Shown: one piece after another, positions 1-8,836 of the stretch
Numbering within the stretch: position 1 is the first letter of the stretch
Layout of the letters: every line of letters begins with the position of its first letter
Source of the DNA: an uncultured Flavobacteriales bacterium
GTDB taxonomy: Bacteria; Bacteroidota; Bacteroidia; Flavobacteriales_G; Salibacteraceae
Reading direction: 5' to 3'
Assembly (NCBI GenBank): GCA_943788145.1
Contig: CALSPD010000013.1
Location: forward strand, 62,001 to 126,000
Length of the DNA stretch: 64,000 nucleotides
Position numbers and translations under genes: made by a program
Notes under the pieces: generated by a model
What the model was told of the DNA's origin: nothing
What the model saw: only the letters and a program-made list of their open reading frames with translations
Databases searched by the model: none

Positions 1-2308
1 CGCCCTGTGCTTCCAGAACTATTTCATCACCAAAACAAACAACCGTATCATTAGTGACTTCCAATTCGAGGTCATTATACTGAGCGATTATACCCCATAC
101 TTCTTTCACGGCCGTGTCAGCATGACAACCATCCGTCAATTTGATGGTAAAGGGTGTGTCTTCATAAATAATGCTTTGCATATAATCTTCAAGACTGGCA
201 AAGTCTGTCCAACTCAGCTCATATCCCCAGCCAAAACCACCGCTTGGAACAGCAGGGCCGAAATGAGCTTTGAGGTTTGCACAAGCTACCGTATCGTTAT
301 GTACACCTCGAATAACCAAGGGCTCCGCAACTGGTACGGGAACGACTACATAGTCGATGTAGTCAACTAATCCGCAAATGTCAGTAACAGTGACGAAGAA
401 TGAGTCGGTGAGCAATGGTGCTACCACAGTGGATGAGTCGGGTGAGCCGTTACTCCACAAATAGGTGTAAGGAGGATAACCGCCTGACGCCTGAACTGCA
501 ATAGTGATAGGATCACCAGGACAAGCGATGTCTTCTACATCCGTGTCTTGCGTATAAGTGGTAATTGGATCATTCACCACATAAAGGTCAAATGTTTTCA
601 CTACAGTTTCTTGCGTACACGCTCGGGAAATGGTCACAGAATAAGTTGTGTCAACCAAGCTGAAAACGTTGATCATGGAATCGGTTGAACCTGTGCTCCA
701 TATGTAGGAAATATCGCCATGCCAAATGTTGTCGTTGAATTGAACACCAACGCCCATCGTTACCGGTGATGACGTACAATTTATCGTTTGTTCATCGCCA
801 ATTTTGATTACAGACCATGGCACATTGAAAACGCCCACCGTTATTAATTCGGTATGCGATTGGAATCCACAGCCATCGTCAATTTGGACCGTATAGGCGG
901 ATGTCACCGAAGGTTGCACATATTGTGTGCTGTCCGTAACCGCATTGCTCCATGTAAAGGTGTAAGGCGGTAATCCATTTAGCACGGTAACCCCAATAAA
1001 TGCGGCTGAGTCATTACAATCGAGCGTAGTATTCCCCCACCCATTGACTTGTAATATGGGCTGATCGACAATGCTTAAGGCAAGGGTGTCATCTCCCCCG
1101 CACATTGAAACGTTGGAATCGGTTACGATGAAGAGGAAGGTTTCAAAATTCTCTGTAAGTTGATCGTAATAAATTTCAATATCGAACCCTACTGAAGTCG
1201 AATCCTGAGGAAAGGTAATTTCACATTCGTAAACACCATTCGCAAAGACGCAGCCGGGAATGTTAGCATAGTCGGCTCCCATGGTTGCCGTACCAGCTAC
1301 TGTAAATTCTAACGTGTAAGGTGGGTAAGTCGAATCGACACGCGTAAAGTAAAGCTCAAGATTTCCGCAGCCTTCATAAAGTGCTGTGTCAAACCCCCAA
1401 GGATTATAAGATGGTTGAGGATTGACAGACACTCCGAAGAAATCGAAGCTTTTTGCTTTTAAGAATACAGCGGAATCGAATACCCAGTCCACACCATCGC
1501 ATATGGCAAGTTTAACATGGTAGGTGTCGCAAGCATTGACCCAGATTGGCTTCGTCAGAAACACATCCGTCCATGCGCCATAGGTGTTATTTGCGTTTAA
1601 ATCTGCAAATGTGAATGCCTGACTTGTAGGACCATTATTGTAATATTGAGCGTAAGAAGGATTGCCGTTACATGGCGAACCACCTGTGCCGTTATGGATA
1701 GAAGTTATCGCAACTGGAAGACTAGTAGTTCCTGGAACGATCGATACATTTTTTGCATTATTGGAATAGGAGCCGCTGATACCAGGACCGCTAATAAAAA
1801 ATCCGAAGGCATCGTTGTATTGAGAACATGGGTAAACCGGCCATTCTTCTGAACCAAAACAGTATTCAAAAGCAAGCGAGTCAGATTGAGGAGCAACGAA
1901 GTCGAATTCTAACATAGCGCGGTCTCGCATGATGGAAGGAGGTGTTCCCCAACCTACCGATTGTGCAACGGCTAGCACGTCTGCATCCCCAACTCCAGAG
2001 TAACTTGTGCTCGCGAAGCCATTGGCGGGCAGCGAATAAACGTTACCAGAAGACATTACAATGCCACTGTCAATTCCAAATATGTTTCCACCACCTGTGA
2101 AGTATCCAACTTGGTTGGTCACGTTGGCGTTGGTTACCGTGTTGTATTTAAAATTAAAGGCATTGATTTGGCCACCCATGAATACATTTTGTATCAAATA
2201 GGCGGACGAGTTATATGGCGTAGCATTGGTTATAGACAATTGCGAATATGCCTGTCCTATAATAACGACCGCGACAGCGGTCGTAATAAAGTTTTTCATC
2301 CCTTTCAT
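1..2308 (-). CDS. Choice-of-anchor L domain secreted protein, C-terminus beyond window
   Basis: The minus-strand frame stays open from an ATG at 2308 (second in-frame ATG at 2299) to the left edge, about 769 codons, so the C-terminal end is missing. A signal peptide ends near AYSQ. Residues about 30-260 look like the choice-of-anchor L domain: a VMSSGN segment, LEFDFV, then FGSEEW and a NDAFGFFISGPG block. A Calx-beta-like stretch follows (about 310-400, GTATMGADY, then NFETF). From about 420 on there are repeated PKD/Ig-like units with the pattern WSNG...T.Y.V...D.CG. Proteins of this build in Bacteroidota normally end in a T9SS sorting domain and are surface or secreted adhesins; that end is not visible here. 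The start lies 5 bp after the stop of the next gene upstream, so the two are probably co-transcribed. Ligand unknown. Confidence 0.85.
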   Translation of the reverse strand, partial: MKGMKNFITTAVAVVIIGQAYSQLSITNATPYNSSAYLIQNVFMGGQINAFNFKYNTVTNANVTNQVGYFTGGGNIFGIDSGIVMSSGNVYSLPANGFASTSYSGVGDADVLAVAQSVGWGTPPSIMRDRAMLEFDFVAPQSDSLAFEYCFGSEEWPVYPCSQYNDAFGFFISGPGISGSYSNNAKNVSIVPGTTSLPVAITSIHNGTGGSPCNGNPSYAQYYNNGPTSQAFTFADLNANNTYGAWTDVFLTKPIWVNACDTYHVKLAICDGVDWVFDSAVFLKAKSFDFFGVSVNPQPSYNPWGFDTALYEGCGNLELYFTRVDSTYPPYTLEFTVAGTATMGADYANIPGCVFANGVYECEITFPQDSTSVGFDIEIYYDQLTENFETFLFIVTDSNVSMCGGDDTLALSIVDQPILQVNGWGNTTLDCNDSAAFIGVTVLNGLPPYTFTWSNAVTDSTQYVQPSVTSAYTVQIDDGCGFQSHTELITVGVFNVPWSVIKIGDEQTINCTSSPVTMGVGVQFNDNIWHGDISYIWSTGSTDSMINVFSLVDTTYSVTISRACTQETVVKTFDLYVVNDPITTYTQDTDVEDIACPGDPITIAVQASGGYPPYTYLWSNGSPDSSTVVAPLLTDSFFVTVTDICGLVDYIDYVVVPVPVAEPLVIRGVHNDTVACANLKAHFGPAVPSGGFGWGYELSWTDFASLEDYMQSIIYEDTPFTIKLTDGCHADTAVKEVWGIIAQYNDLELEVTNDTVVCFGDEIVLEAQG

Positions 2309-2313
2309 TCTTC

Positions 2314-3846
2314 TCAGTTCACGATAGTTACAGTTCCAGAAACATCGATTAATTCTCCGCTTAAAGTGGTGCCCAAAACCCGGTACACATAGGTGTTTAA
2401 TTTACCATTATTGTCCTTGGTTCCTTCCCAAGCAAAGTATTGGTCGCGAGATTCGTACACAAGTTGCCCCCATCTGTCAAAAATGGTCACACTAAAATCA
2501 GCAAATTCTTCATCAATTTCGAGGCGAAACGCATCGTTTTTCCCATCTGCGTTTGGTGAGAAAGCGGTAGGTATAGAAATGTTGTCTTTAACATGTACCG
2601 TCCTTGTCCTGCTTGTGATGCAGCCGTTTTTATTTTGTACAGTTAATTCAATTTCGTTCACGCTTCCTTCCTCCAAGAAAAGCTCTATTCTTGGATTCGT
2701 GCCCATAATTTCGCCATTAGCCTTCCATTCGTAAGTGGATTCAAAGTCAGTTTCAATGGCTTCAAGTTCAACCGTACCGAGATTGGCGTGTACGTCATAA
2801 TCGAAATCCGCGTTGGCTTCACTTATCTCGATGTTTCTTGACAATTGATGGACATCACCGCATTGATCAAAATAACTCAGTTTATATTCAGCGTTACCTT
2901 CAGCTAGCACTTCATAAGACACGTTCATCACATTTCCATCCCAGAAATAAAGTCGTTCTTGCTCAAAAAGAGTAATATCTACTAGTTCTCCTGAACAAGC
3001 ATCAATTGGGCTAAGTTTTGGCAGGCCAATCGGGTTTCGTTCAAAAACAATTTTTGTCACCACTTCATCCGTTCCACAGGCATCGGTGATCTTTACTGGT
3101 ATCTCTAATTCCTCATTGATCTCAACTTGCAGGGGTACGTTCATACTATCCCAATCAGAAAAAGTGTATGCAAATCCGTGGCCAACACCGCCACTTACCT
3201 TTGATAAGTCTGCGTAAACACTGAGTATGTCATTTACGCAATCGTACTTAAAACTATGAATAGGTTCGGCAACTATTGGGTCGTGATCTTCCACAGTCAC
3301 TTGAATATTCGCTCGTTCAGAAGTTCCACAAGCATCGGTTACAACAACTTCAACAGTCTGAGAGGCATCTGGTATAATTAGTTCAATTGGAGTTGTGTTT
3401 CCGCTCTCCCATAAAAACGAATATGGAGCATGGCCGCCAGAAAAGCTTGCAGCTATGAAGATTGGCTGACCTGCACATGTGAATTTGTCAATCGTGTAAT
3501 TGGATTCGGTAACAAGAATTGCATCATTTTTTACTTCGATTTGAAAAGAGCGCAGGGTGTTAATTCCTAAGTCAGCGTTAGAAATATGTAAAATGTAGGT
3601 TTGAGAAGCCATTGGTTTTACTGATATTATGGAGTCCGTTTGACCCGTATTCCATTCGTACAGAAAACCTGAGACCCAATCGTCAATTTCTACTCCAATT
3701 TCAGCATCTGGAGAAGTGCAATTAATGGTCTGTGATTGTCCGATTGTCCTTATAACCGGTAGTGGATTGTCGCCTTGGGCAAAACCACAAAGCGCGGAGG
3801 CAAGCGATAATGCTAGGGTAAATGTTAACTTAAAAAATGATTTCAT
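2314..3846 (-). CDS. T9SS type B cargo protein with PKD-like repeats (510 aa)
   Basis: A signal peptide (MKSFFKLTFTLALSLASALCGFAQ) is followed by Ig/PKD-like repeats with Cys pairs, for example TINCTSPDAEIGV and VTDACGTSE. The last 85 or so residues match the gliding-motility-associated C-terminal domain (CHU_C type): PTAFSPNADGKNDAF, then FDRWGQLVYES, and an end at SGTVTIVN. That tail targets proteins through the type IX secretion system. The repeats resemble those in the following, partial gene (TINCTSP occurs in both), so the pair may have arisen by duplication and probably acts at the cell surface. It is first in a two-gene minus-strand unit with a TAGATTTG box 25 nt before the ATG. No catalytic domain was recognised; the role is probably structural or adhesive. 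Confidence 0.88.
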   Translation of the reverse strand: MKSFFKLTFTLALSLASALCGFAQGDNPLPVIRTIGQSQTINCTSPDAEIGVEIDDWVSGFLYEWNTGQTDSIISVKPMASQTYILHISNADLGINTLRSFQIEVKNDAILVTESNYTIDKFTCAGQPIFIAASFSGGHAPYSFLWESGNTTPIELIIPDASQTVEVVVTDACGTSERANIQVTVEDHDPIVAEPIHSFKYDCVNDILSVYADLSKVSGGVGHGFAYTFSDWDSMNVPLQVEINEELEIPVKITDACGTDEVVTKIVFERNPIGLPKLSPIDACSGELVDITLFEQERLYFWDGNVMNVSYEVLAEGNAEYKLSYFDQCGDVHQLSRNIEISEANADFDYDVHANLGTVELEAIETDFESTYEWKANGEIMGTNPRIELFLEEGSVNEIELTVQNKNGCITSRTRTVHVKDNISIPTAFSPNADGKNDAFRLEIDEEFADFSVTIFDRWGQLVYESRDQYFAWEGTKDNNGKLNTYVYRVLGTTLSGELIDVSGTVTIVN

Positions 3847-3871
3847 ACTGACTATGAATTAATTGAACCTC

Positions 3872-3879
3872 CAAATCTA
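3872..3879 (-). promoter_or_regulatory. Bacteroidota -7 box for the 2314-3846 gene
   Basis: The minus strand reads TAGATTTG, an exact match to TAnnTTTG, ending 25 nt before the ATG at 3846. No TTG sits at the usual upstream spacing, so only the -7 element supports it. Confidence 0.45.
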
Positions 3880-3969
3880 ACCATTCTGACCGATACTGAT
3901 GGGTTATTTTCACCCGTTCATCGAAGCTGACTACGTTTTGAATCTAAGTTCCTGACAATTGCTCGTGGT

Positions 3970-3977
3970 TATATTTG
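3970..3977 (+). promoter_or_regulatory. Bacteroidota -7 box for the M20 dipeptidase
   Basis: TATATTTG matches TAnnTTTG exactly, 43 nt before the ATG at 4021. No clear -33 element is present. Confidence 0.45.
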
Positions 3978-4020
3978 CCACTCATTATTAAAACGAAAAT
4001 CCCTGTAAAGGTTGCTTAGT

Positions 4021-5397
4021 ATGAAATTAGAAGAAGTCAGATCCTACATCGATCAAAACAAAGAACGTTTCCTAAATGAGTTGGTCGATCTTTTGAAGAT
4101 ACCATCGGTAAGTGCTGACTCGGCATACAATAAAGATGTGCAAGCTTGTGCTGAACATGTCAAACATTCGCTACTAAATGCGGGTGTGGATCGGGCAGAA
4201 GTGTGTCAAACGGCCGGCCACCCAATCGTCTATGGTGAAAAGATGATTGATCCATCAAAACCAACGGTGCTTGTTTATGGTCATTATGACGTACAGCCGG
4301 CTGATCCAGTCGAGCTTTGGAATTCACCACCTTTTGATCCTCAAATTATCGATGGAAATATTTACGCTCGTGGTTCGGCTGATGACAAAGGCCAGTTTTA
4401 CATGCATGTAAAAGCCTTTGAGCTTATGATGAAGACTAACACACTGCCTTGTAATGTCAAATTTATGATTGAAGGTGAAGAAGAAGTGGGGTCTGTGAAC
4501 CTCGGTTTATTCGTAAAAGCCAATAAGGAAAAATTAAAATCCGATGTAATCCTTATTTCTGACACATCGATTATTGATAATGATACCCCATCTATAACAG
4601 TTGGATTGCGGGGATTGAGCTATGTTGAAGTGGAAGTGCAAGGTCCGTCTAAGGATTTGCATTCGGGCGTTTATGGCGGAGCTATAGATAATCCGGTGAA
4701 CGTATTATGTGAGATGATTGCTTCGATGAAAGACGCCAATGGCAAGATCACCATAGATGGGTTTTATGATAAAGTGGAAATTGTATCTGAGAGCGATCGA
4801 GCAGCCATGGAATCAGCGCCTTTTGATATCGATGATTACATGAAAGCTGTTGGCGTAAAGGCAACCAAGTCAGAGAAAGGATATTCACCTAGAGAAGGCT
4901 CATCCATACGTCCAACCCTTGATGTGAATGGTATTTGGGGTGGTTACATTGGCGAGGGTGCGAAGACCGTACTACCATCTAAAGCTTTCGCGAAAATCTC
5001 GATGCGTTTGGTGCCTTTTCAAGAACCAGCCGAGATCACACGATTATTTTCAGAGCACTTTAATCGAATTGCACCTCCAAGTGTCAAAGTTAAAGTGACG
5101 CCACATCACGGTGGCGATCCGGTTGTTATTCCAACGGATTTTCCGGGTTACCAAGCCGCGTCTAGGGCCATGGAAACCACTTTTGGAAAGCAGCCAATAC
5201 CTGAACGAGGTGGAGGCAGTATTCCTATTGTTGCCTTGTTTGAAAAAGAGCTGGGCCTTAAGTCTATCCTAATGGGTTTTGGGTTGAATTCAAACGACAT
5301 TCATTCTCCGAATGAGCACTATGGCGTTTTTAACTATCTGAAAGGAATCGAGACCATTCCTTTTTTCTTCCACTATTTTAACGAATCATCGAAGTAG
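4021..5397 (+). CDS. M20 family dipeptidase/peptidase
   Basis: A 458-residue cytosolic metallopeptidase of the M20 (PepV / nonspecific dipeptidase-like) family. The metal-site motifs appear in order: VLVYGHYDVQP (His and Asp ligands, about residue 90), GSADDKGQ (bridging Asp), the general base pair in EGEEEVGS (about 155), and a late EVxx-type region with PERGGGSIP. The dimerisation lid domain lies between about 190 and 320. No signal peptide is present. The frame extends to a TTG at 4012, but the ATG at 4021 gives the usual MKLEEVRSYI N-terminus and is preferred. It probably cleaves short peptides for amino-acid recycling. Its 3' end overlaps the convergent 5386-8352 gene by 12 bp, and no terminator was seen. 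Confidence 0.9.
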   Translation: MKLEEVRSYIDQNKERFLNELVDLLKIPSVSADSAYNKDVQACAEHVKHSLLNAGVDRAEVCQTAGHPIVYGEKMIDPSKPTVLVYGHYDVQPADPVELWNSPPFDPQIIDGNIYARGSADDKGQFYMHVKAFELMMKTNTLPCNVKFMIEGEEEVGSVNLGLFVKANKEKLKSDVILISDTSIIDNDTPSITVGLRGLSYVEVEVQGPSKDLHSGVYGGAIDNPVNVLCEMIASMKDANGKITIDGFYDKVEIVSESDRAAMESAPFDIDDYMKAVGVKATKSEKGYSPREGSSIRPTLDVNGIWGGYIGEGAKTVLPSKAFAKISMRLVPFQEPAEITRLFSEHFNRIAPPSVKVKVTPHHGGDPVVIPTDFPGYQAASRAMETTFGKQPIPERGGGSIPIVALFEKELGLKSILMGFGLNSNDIHSPNEHYGVFNYLKGIETIPFFFHYFNESSK

Positions 5398-8352
5398 GGT
5401 TAGACTGCCTCTAAAACTTATTGAATTACCGCTGTTGTCGAGTGCATCGATGAGGTAGAAATATGTGCCTTCGTCAGCGGGTTCGCCCTGGATTTGCCCA
5501 TCCCAACATGCACTTGGATCGAAGCCGGCATATACCATTGTGCCCCAACGGTTAAAAATTCGCATCTCAAATTTGGTGATGTTTTCAGTGATAATACAAT
5601 AATTGTCGTTGACGTTGTCGTTGGTTGGTGTGAATACATTGCCTGCATAGATCAATGGCGGACAGTCGTCCCCAAGTGTAATGCTATCATTATGAAAGCA
5701 TCCGAATTGATCAACAATGTTCACCATATACAGGCCCGGTTCAACGAATTCAACTTGTTCACCTATTTGTCCATCGGACCAGGTGGCCGAAGTGATAGCT
5801 GTTTCATTCAGTCCAACTAGAATTGTTTCGCCCTCACAGATTTGGTTTAAGGTTGGTTCAATAATTTGAATGGGATCGGGCAAGGAAAATGAAATTTCGT
5901 CTGTCAACACAACACAACGGTTTGTTGCCGTGATCGCATAACTACCAGATGATACTTGAATGGTAGATTGCTTTGAACCCGTTGACCATAAATAATTGAA
6001 GGGGTAATCATCCGTAAAAACGCCAATGGTTCTTACTGCTGTATCTAAACAAATGGTAGAATCTGAGCCAAGGTCAAGGCTGAATGCGGTATCCCAAATT
6101 ACGATTACGGCAGTGTCTGTAACGCTGCCGCAAACATTTTCAAAAGTGTACCAATACTTCCCAGCTTGGTTCACATATAGGTTGGGGGCCGTGTTTCCTG
6201 AACTCCATGTGACAAAGGAGCTGTCCGTGGTGGCTTGAAGTCGAATGGAATCTTGATCATGACATAGTACTTCGCGTTCGATCAAACTTGATGTAATCAA
6301 TTCTTCGAAAAAAACGCTTATGGTGTCAGATACCGTGTCACAAATATTTCCAACTCGGACCCAATAAACACCTTCTTCAGTGATGGTTTTAATAGCCGAT
6401 GTGCTGCCGTCCGACCACAAGTAAACAGCATCTTCAAACGTCACATCGAGGCTAAAGTCAACCGTATCACAAACCGTTGTGTCATTTGGAAATTCAAGCA
6501 CGGGTTGAGCGGCTTGGTTTACCGTTACAAAAAGCGTATCTGTGTTCGATCCACAGGCATTTGTGGCGGTCAAAGAATAAGTTCCAGTTGCGGTAATAAG
6601 TAGTGTTGTGTCGTGACTATTGTCTTGCCAGGTGTAGTATGCGTTGGACAGGTCTGGATCTAAAACAAAGTTGAAATTACTGCACACCGATGTGTCATTA
6701 CCAAGGGTAAATTGAGGTGGACCACTTACGCCTAATATGTCTATTGAATCTCGGAAATAACAACTTTGGTAGTAAACATCGACCCAATAGGTTCCGCCTG
6801 TGGTAACGCTTATCGTTGAATTTGTTGAGCCATTCGACCATTCCAAACAGGCATTGTACCAGGAAGCGTCAAGGGTAACTGGGCTGCTGTTCGCGCAAAT
6901 GGTCGTGTCGCTACCAAGTAAGTTGACTGCTGTGTCCCAGATGATCACATTCCGATAAAAGGTGTCTGTTACATTTCCTTCGAAGGAATAGAGCGTTACT
7001 AAAAATGTATCTGGTTCAGAAAAAATGTGACCGGCATAAACATCGATACTTGTATTTGCACCACTTGCCACATCACCAAAATTCCAGCGAACCGAATCGA
7101 GGCCGAGGCTGTCTTCTGGGAAGAAGAAAGTTGGGGCTCCATCACAAGTAGAACCAAAAACTACATGAATTCCATCCGAAAGAAAGGAGCTTGCAAAGTT
7201 GGTTAACCCTTCAACCAAAGGTGAATCTGTAGTAAACCCAAACTCCTGAAAAAAGGAGTCATAACCGTAAAGATTCGGATAGTTGATGACAGCTAATGTG
7301 TCGTAATTTGAAAAGTAGTTTACAGTCATGTAAATTCTTCCGTCTGTTCCCAATTGTAGATTTGACGGCACTTTCAACTCGTTAACTTGGGCCAATTCAA
7401 ACTCCGAGGCCAATAGACAATTGGTGTCGAGATGATCTAAGTCATATTGGAAAAGTATAGCCTCGGGGTTTGCTGAAAAGCGCTGAACGTAATAGAGCTT
7501 GCGGCTGTCAGGACTAAATTCCACACCGAATGGAAAGTTTGCTGCGTAATTCTGCAAGGTTAGCGGGGCGCTTACTACTCCCGTTTCATCATCGAAGGAA
7601 AAGAGCTGAACATGACCACCTGCCCAACTAGCCAATGCCAGTTTAGATCCATCTGGCGATATTTTCATTTGCCCCATTGCGGCATTGATTTGCCCTACAT
7701 GCGCCAATCCAACTGTGCTGATGACAGGTGTGTTGCTCACTCCGAACGAGTCAACATGATATGCGAAGAATGTGTCGCTTTGCCATTTGTGGGCTACGAC
7801 CCAATAGTCGAAATCATTTCCATGTTTCACTGCTGCAAGCTTTTCTGTCATTACCGTTCGCAATTGAACACCTGGGAAAACTATCCCAGCGCCACTATTA
7901 AAGGCCATATCTATGGTGTAGTAGGTTAAGCCATTGCCACCGCCATTGTCATCTAGAGTAAAAAGCTGATACCGATCTGGAAAATTAGGAGCAGGTACGA
8001 TAATGGAACTCTGTGTAGTTTCTTGGCTTCCATCGAGGGTTTCACCTCCTGAAATGACCTGATGCGAACCGTTCCAGGCCTTTTCGCCATTACTATAAAT
8101 CAGTAAATTTCCATTCACGTCAGATATGGTCGATGTGCCTTGGGTCAAGGATCCAAAGGCTGGAACAGAGGTTCCATAACCCGTTGGAATCCCGTTGCTG
8201 AAGTTTAATCCATTTCCTCTCGGGAAGGCCCAATTGTTAGCTCTTTCAGACTGAGCTTGCCCAAAACCCGCAACAAAAAGCAACATGGCGATGCAGATGA
8301 AAGCTTTCCACGCTTTCTTTGTTGATTCAAAATTGAGACTAATGATTCGCAC
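5386..8352 (-). CDS. Large T9SS type B cargo protein with beta-propeller-like N-terminus (988 aa)
   Basis: A signal peptide ends at FGQAQ. Residues about 35-400 form a region usual in gliding-associated proteins (NNWAFPRGNGLNFSNG, SDVNGNLLIYSNGE, MKISPDGSKLALASW, VEFSPDSRKLYYVQRFS), consistent with a WD40/YVTN-like beta-propeller. A PKD-like domain follows (FFPEDSLGLDSVRWNFGD), then about five Ig-like repeats of the form LGNDTSVC...W.DGST. The C-terminus is a CHU_C T9SS type B sorting domain (GNVFTPTNDNVNDNY, FNRWGTMVYAG, ending RGSLTLLR). The start is a GTG at 8352: the upstream in-frame codons reach a TGA within three codons, and the next ATG would cut off the signal peptide. The protein is probably displayed on the surface or secreted; function unknown. 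Confidence 0.88.
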   Translation of the reverse strand: MRIISLNFESTKKAWKAFICIAMLLFVAGFGQAQSERANNWAFPRGNGLNFSNGIPTGYGTSVPAFGSLTQGTSTISDVNGNLLIYSNGEKAWNGSHQVISGGETLDGSQETTQSSIIVPAPNFPDRYQLFTLDDNGGGNGLTYYTIDMAFNSGAGIVFPGVQLRTVMTEKLAAVKHGNDFDYWVVAHKWQSDTFFAYHVDSFGVSNTPVISTVGLAHVGQINAAMGQMKISPDGSKLALASWAGGHVQLFSFDDETGVVSAPLTLQNYAANFPFGVEFSPDSRKLYYVQRFSANPEAILFQYDLDHLDTNCLLASEFELAQVNELKVPSNLQLGTDGRIYMTVNYFSNYDTLAVINYPNLYGYDSFFQEFGFTTDSPLVEGLTNFASSFLSDGIHVVFGSTCDGAPTFFFPEDSLGLDSVRWNFGDVASGANTSIDVYAGHIFSEPDTFLVTLYSFEGNVTDTFYRNVIIWDTAVNLLGSDTTICANSSPVTLDASWYNACLEWSNGSTNSTISVTTGGTYWVDVYYQSCYFRDSIDILGVSGPPQFTLGNDTSVCSNFNFVLDPDLSNAYYTWQDNSHDTTLLITATGTYSLTATNACGSNTDTLFVTVNQAAQPVLEFPNDTTVCDTVDFSLDVTFEDAVYLWSDGSTSAIKTITEEGVYWVRVGNICDTVSDTISVFFEELITSSLIEREVLCHDQDSIRLQATTDSSFVTWSSGNTAPNLYVNQAGKYWYTFENVCGSVTDTAVIVIWDTAFSLDLGSDSTICLDTAVRTIGVFTDDYPFNYLWSTGSKQSTIQVSSGSYAITATNRCVVLTDEISFSLPDPIQIIEPTLNQICEGETILVGLNETAITSATWSDGQIGEQVEFVEPGLYMVNIVDQFGCFHNDSITLGDDCPPLIYAGNVFTPTNDNVNDNYCIITENITKFEMRIFNRWGTMVYAGFDPSACWDGQIQGEPADEGTYFYLIDALDNSGNSISFRGSLTLLR

Positions 8353-8836
8353 TTTTATTCAGACGAGTTTTTCAGTTAAGCGTTTTCTAGTTCTAGTTAC
8401 GCTGCCGCTTTTTATTTTGGGCTGTGAATTTAAGGACATTGAGTTGCAAACGGTTGACGATGTTAAAATAGAATCTTTAAATAAGGGTAACATCAAGGGC
8501 ACAATTACTTTGACCCTGAATAATCCGAATGGATTTGCTGTTACAGTTAAAGAAGCTGATTTTAAAATTATGTTGGAAAAAACCGAAATGGGAACAGCTA
8601 ATCTTTCAGAGTCATTTAAGATAAAAGCAAATTCTATGGAGTCATATCCTGTGAAACTGAAGGGAGATGTGAGTGGGGCAATGACAGGTGGGCTAGCTGG
8701 GATTGTAGGAATGCTGTTAGGGAAAGATCCGAAAGTGACGTTGGTTGGTGAGATAAGGGCGCGAAGCTTTCTTATTTCTAAAACCATACCCGTTGAATTC
8801 GAGACTGAATTGCCGATATCGAGTTTTACTAATTAA
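8342..8836 (+). CDS. LEA14-like (LEA type 2) lipoprotein
   Basis: A 164-residue protein with a lipoprotein signal: basic start, hydrophobic FLVLVTLPLFILGC, lipobox ending at Cys28. The body matches the LEA14 / water-stress-and-hypersensitive-response fold: alternating strands with NPNGFAVTVKEADFKI, then a request-like SMESYPVKLKGD and a closing VEFETELPI. It is probably anchored in the inner or outer membrane leaflet facing the periplasm; the biochemical role of the family is not established. The frame extends to 8285, but the ATG at 8342 gives the best lipoprotein signal. That start overlaps the 5' end of the divergent 5386-8352 gene by 11 bp, and its 3' end overlaps the convergent GH3 gene by 8 bp. 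Confidence 0.8.
   Translation: MIRTFIQTSFSVKRFLVLVTLPLFILGCEFKDIELQTVDDVKIESLNKGNIKGTITLTLNNPNGFAVTVKEADFKIMLEKTEMGTANLSESFKIKANSMESYPVKLKGDVSGAMTGGLAGIVGMLLGKDPKVTLVGEIRARSFLISKTIPVEFETELPISSFTN

Noticed and set aside
5900..6900. Possible DNA tandem repeats
   Set aside because: The periodicity is at protein level (diverged Ig/PKD units of about 80 residues); the DNA copies are not near-identical.
8359..8787. 142-codon ORF opposite the LEA14 lipoprotein
   Set aside because: Frame shadow of a gene with clear lipoprotein and LEA14 features.
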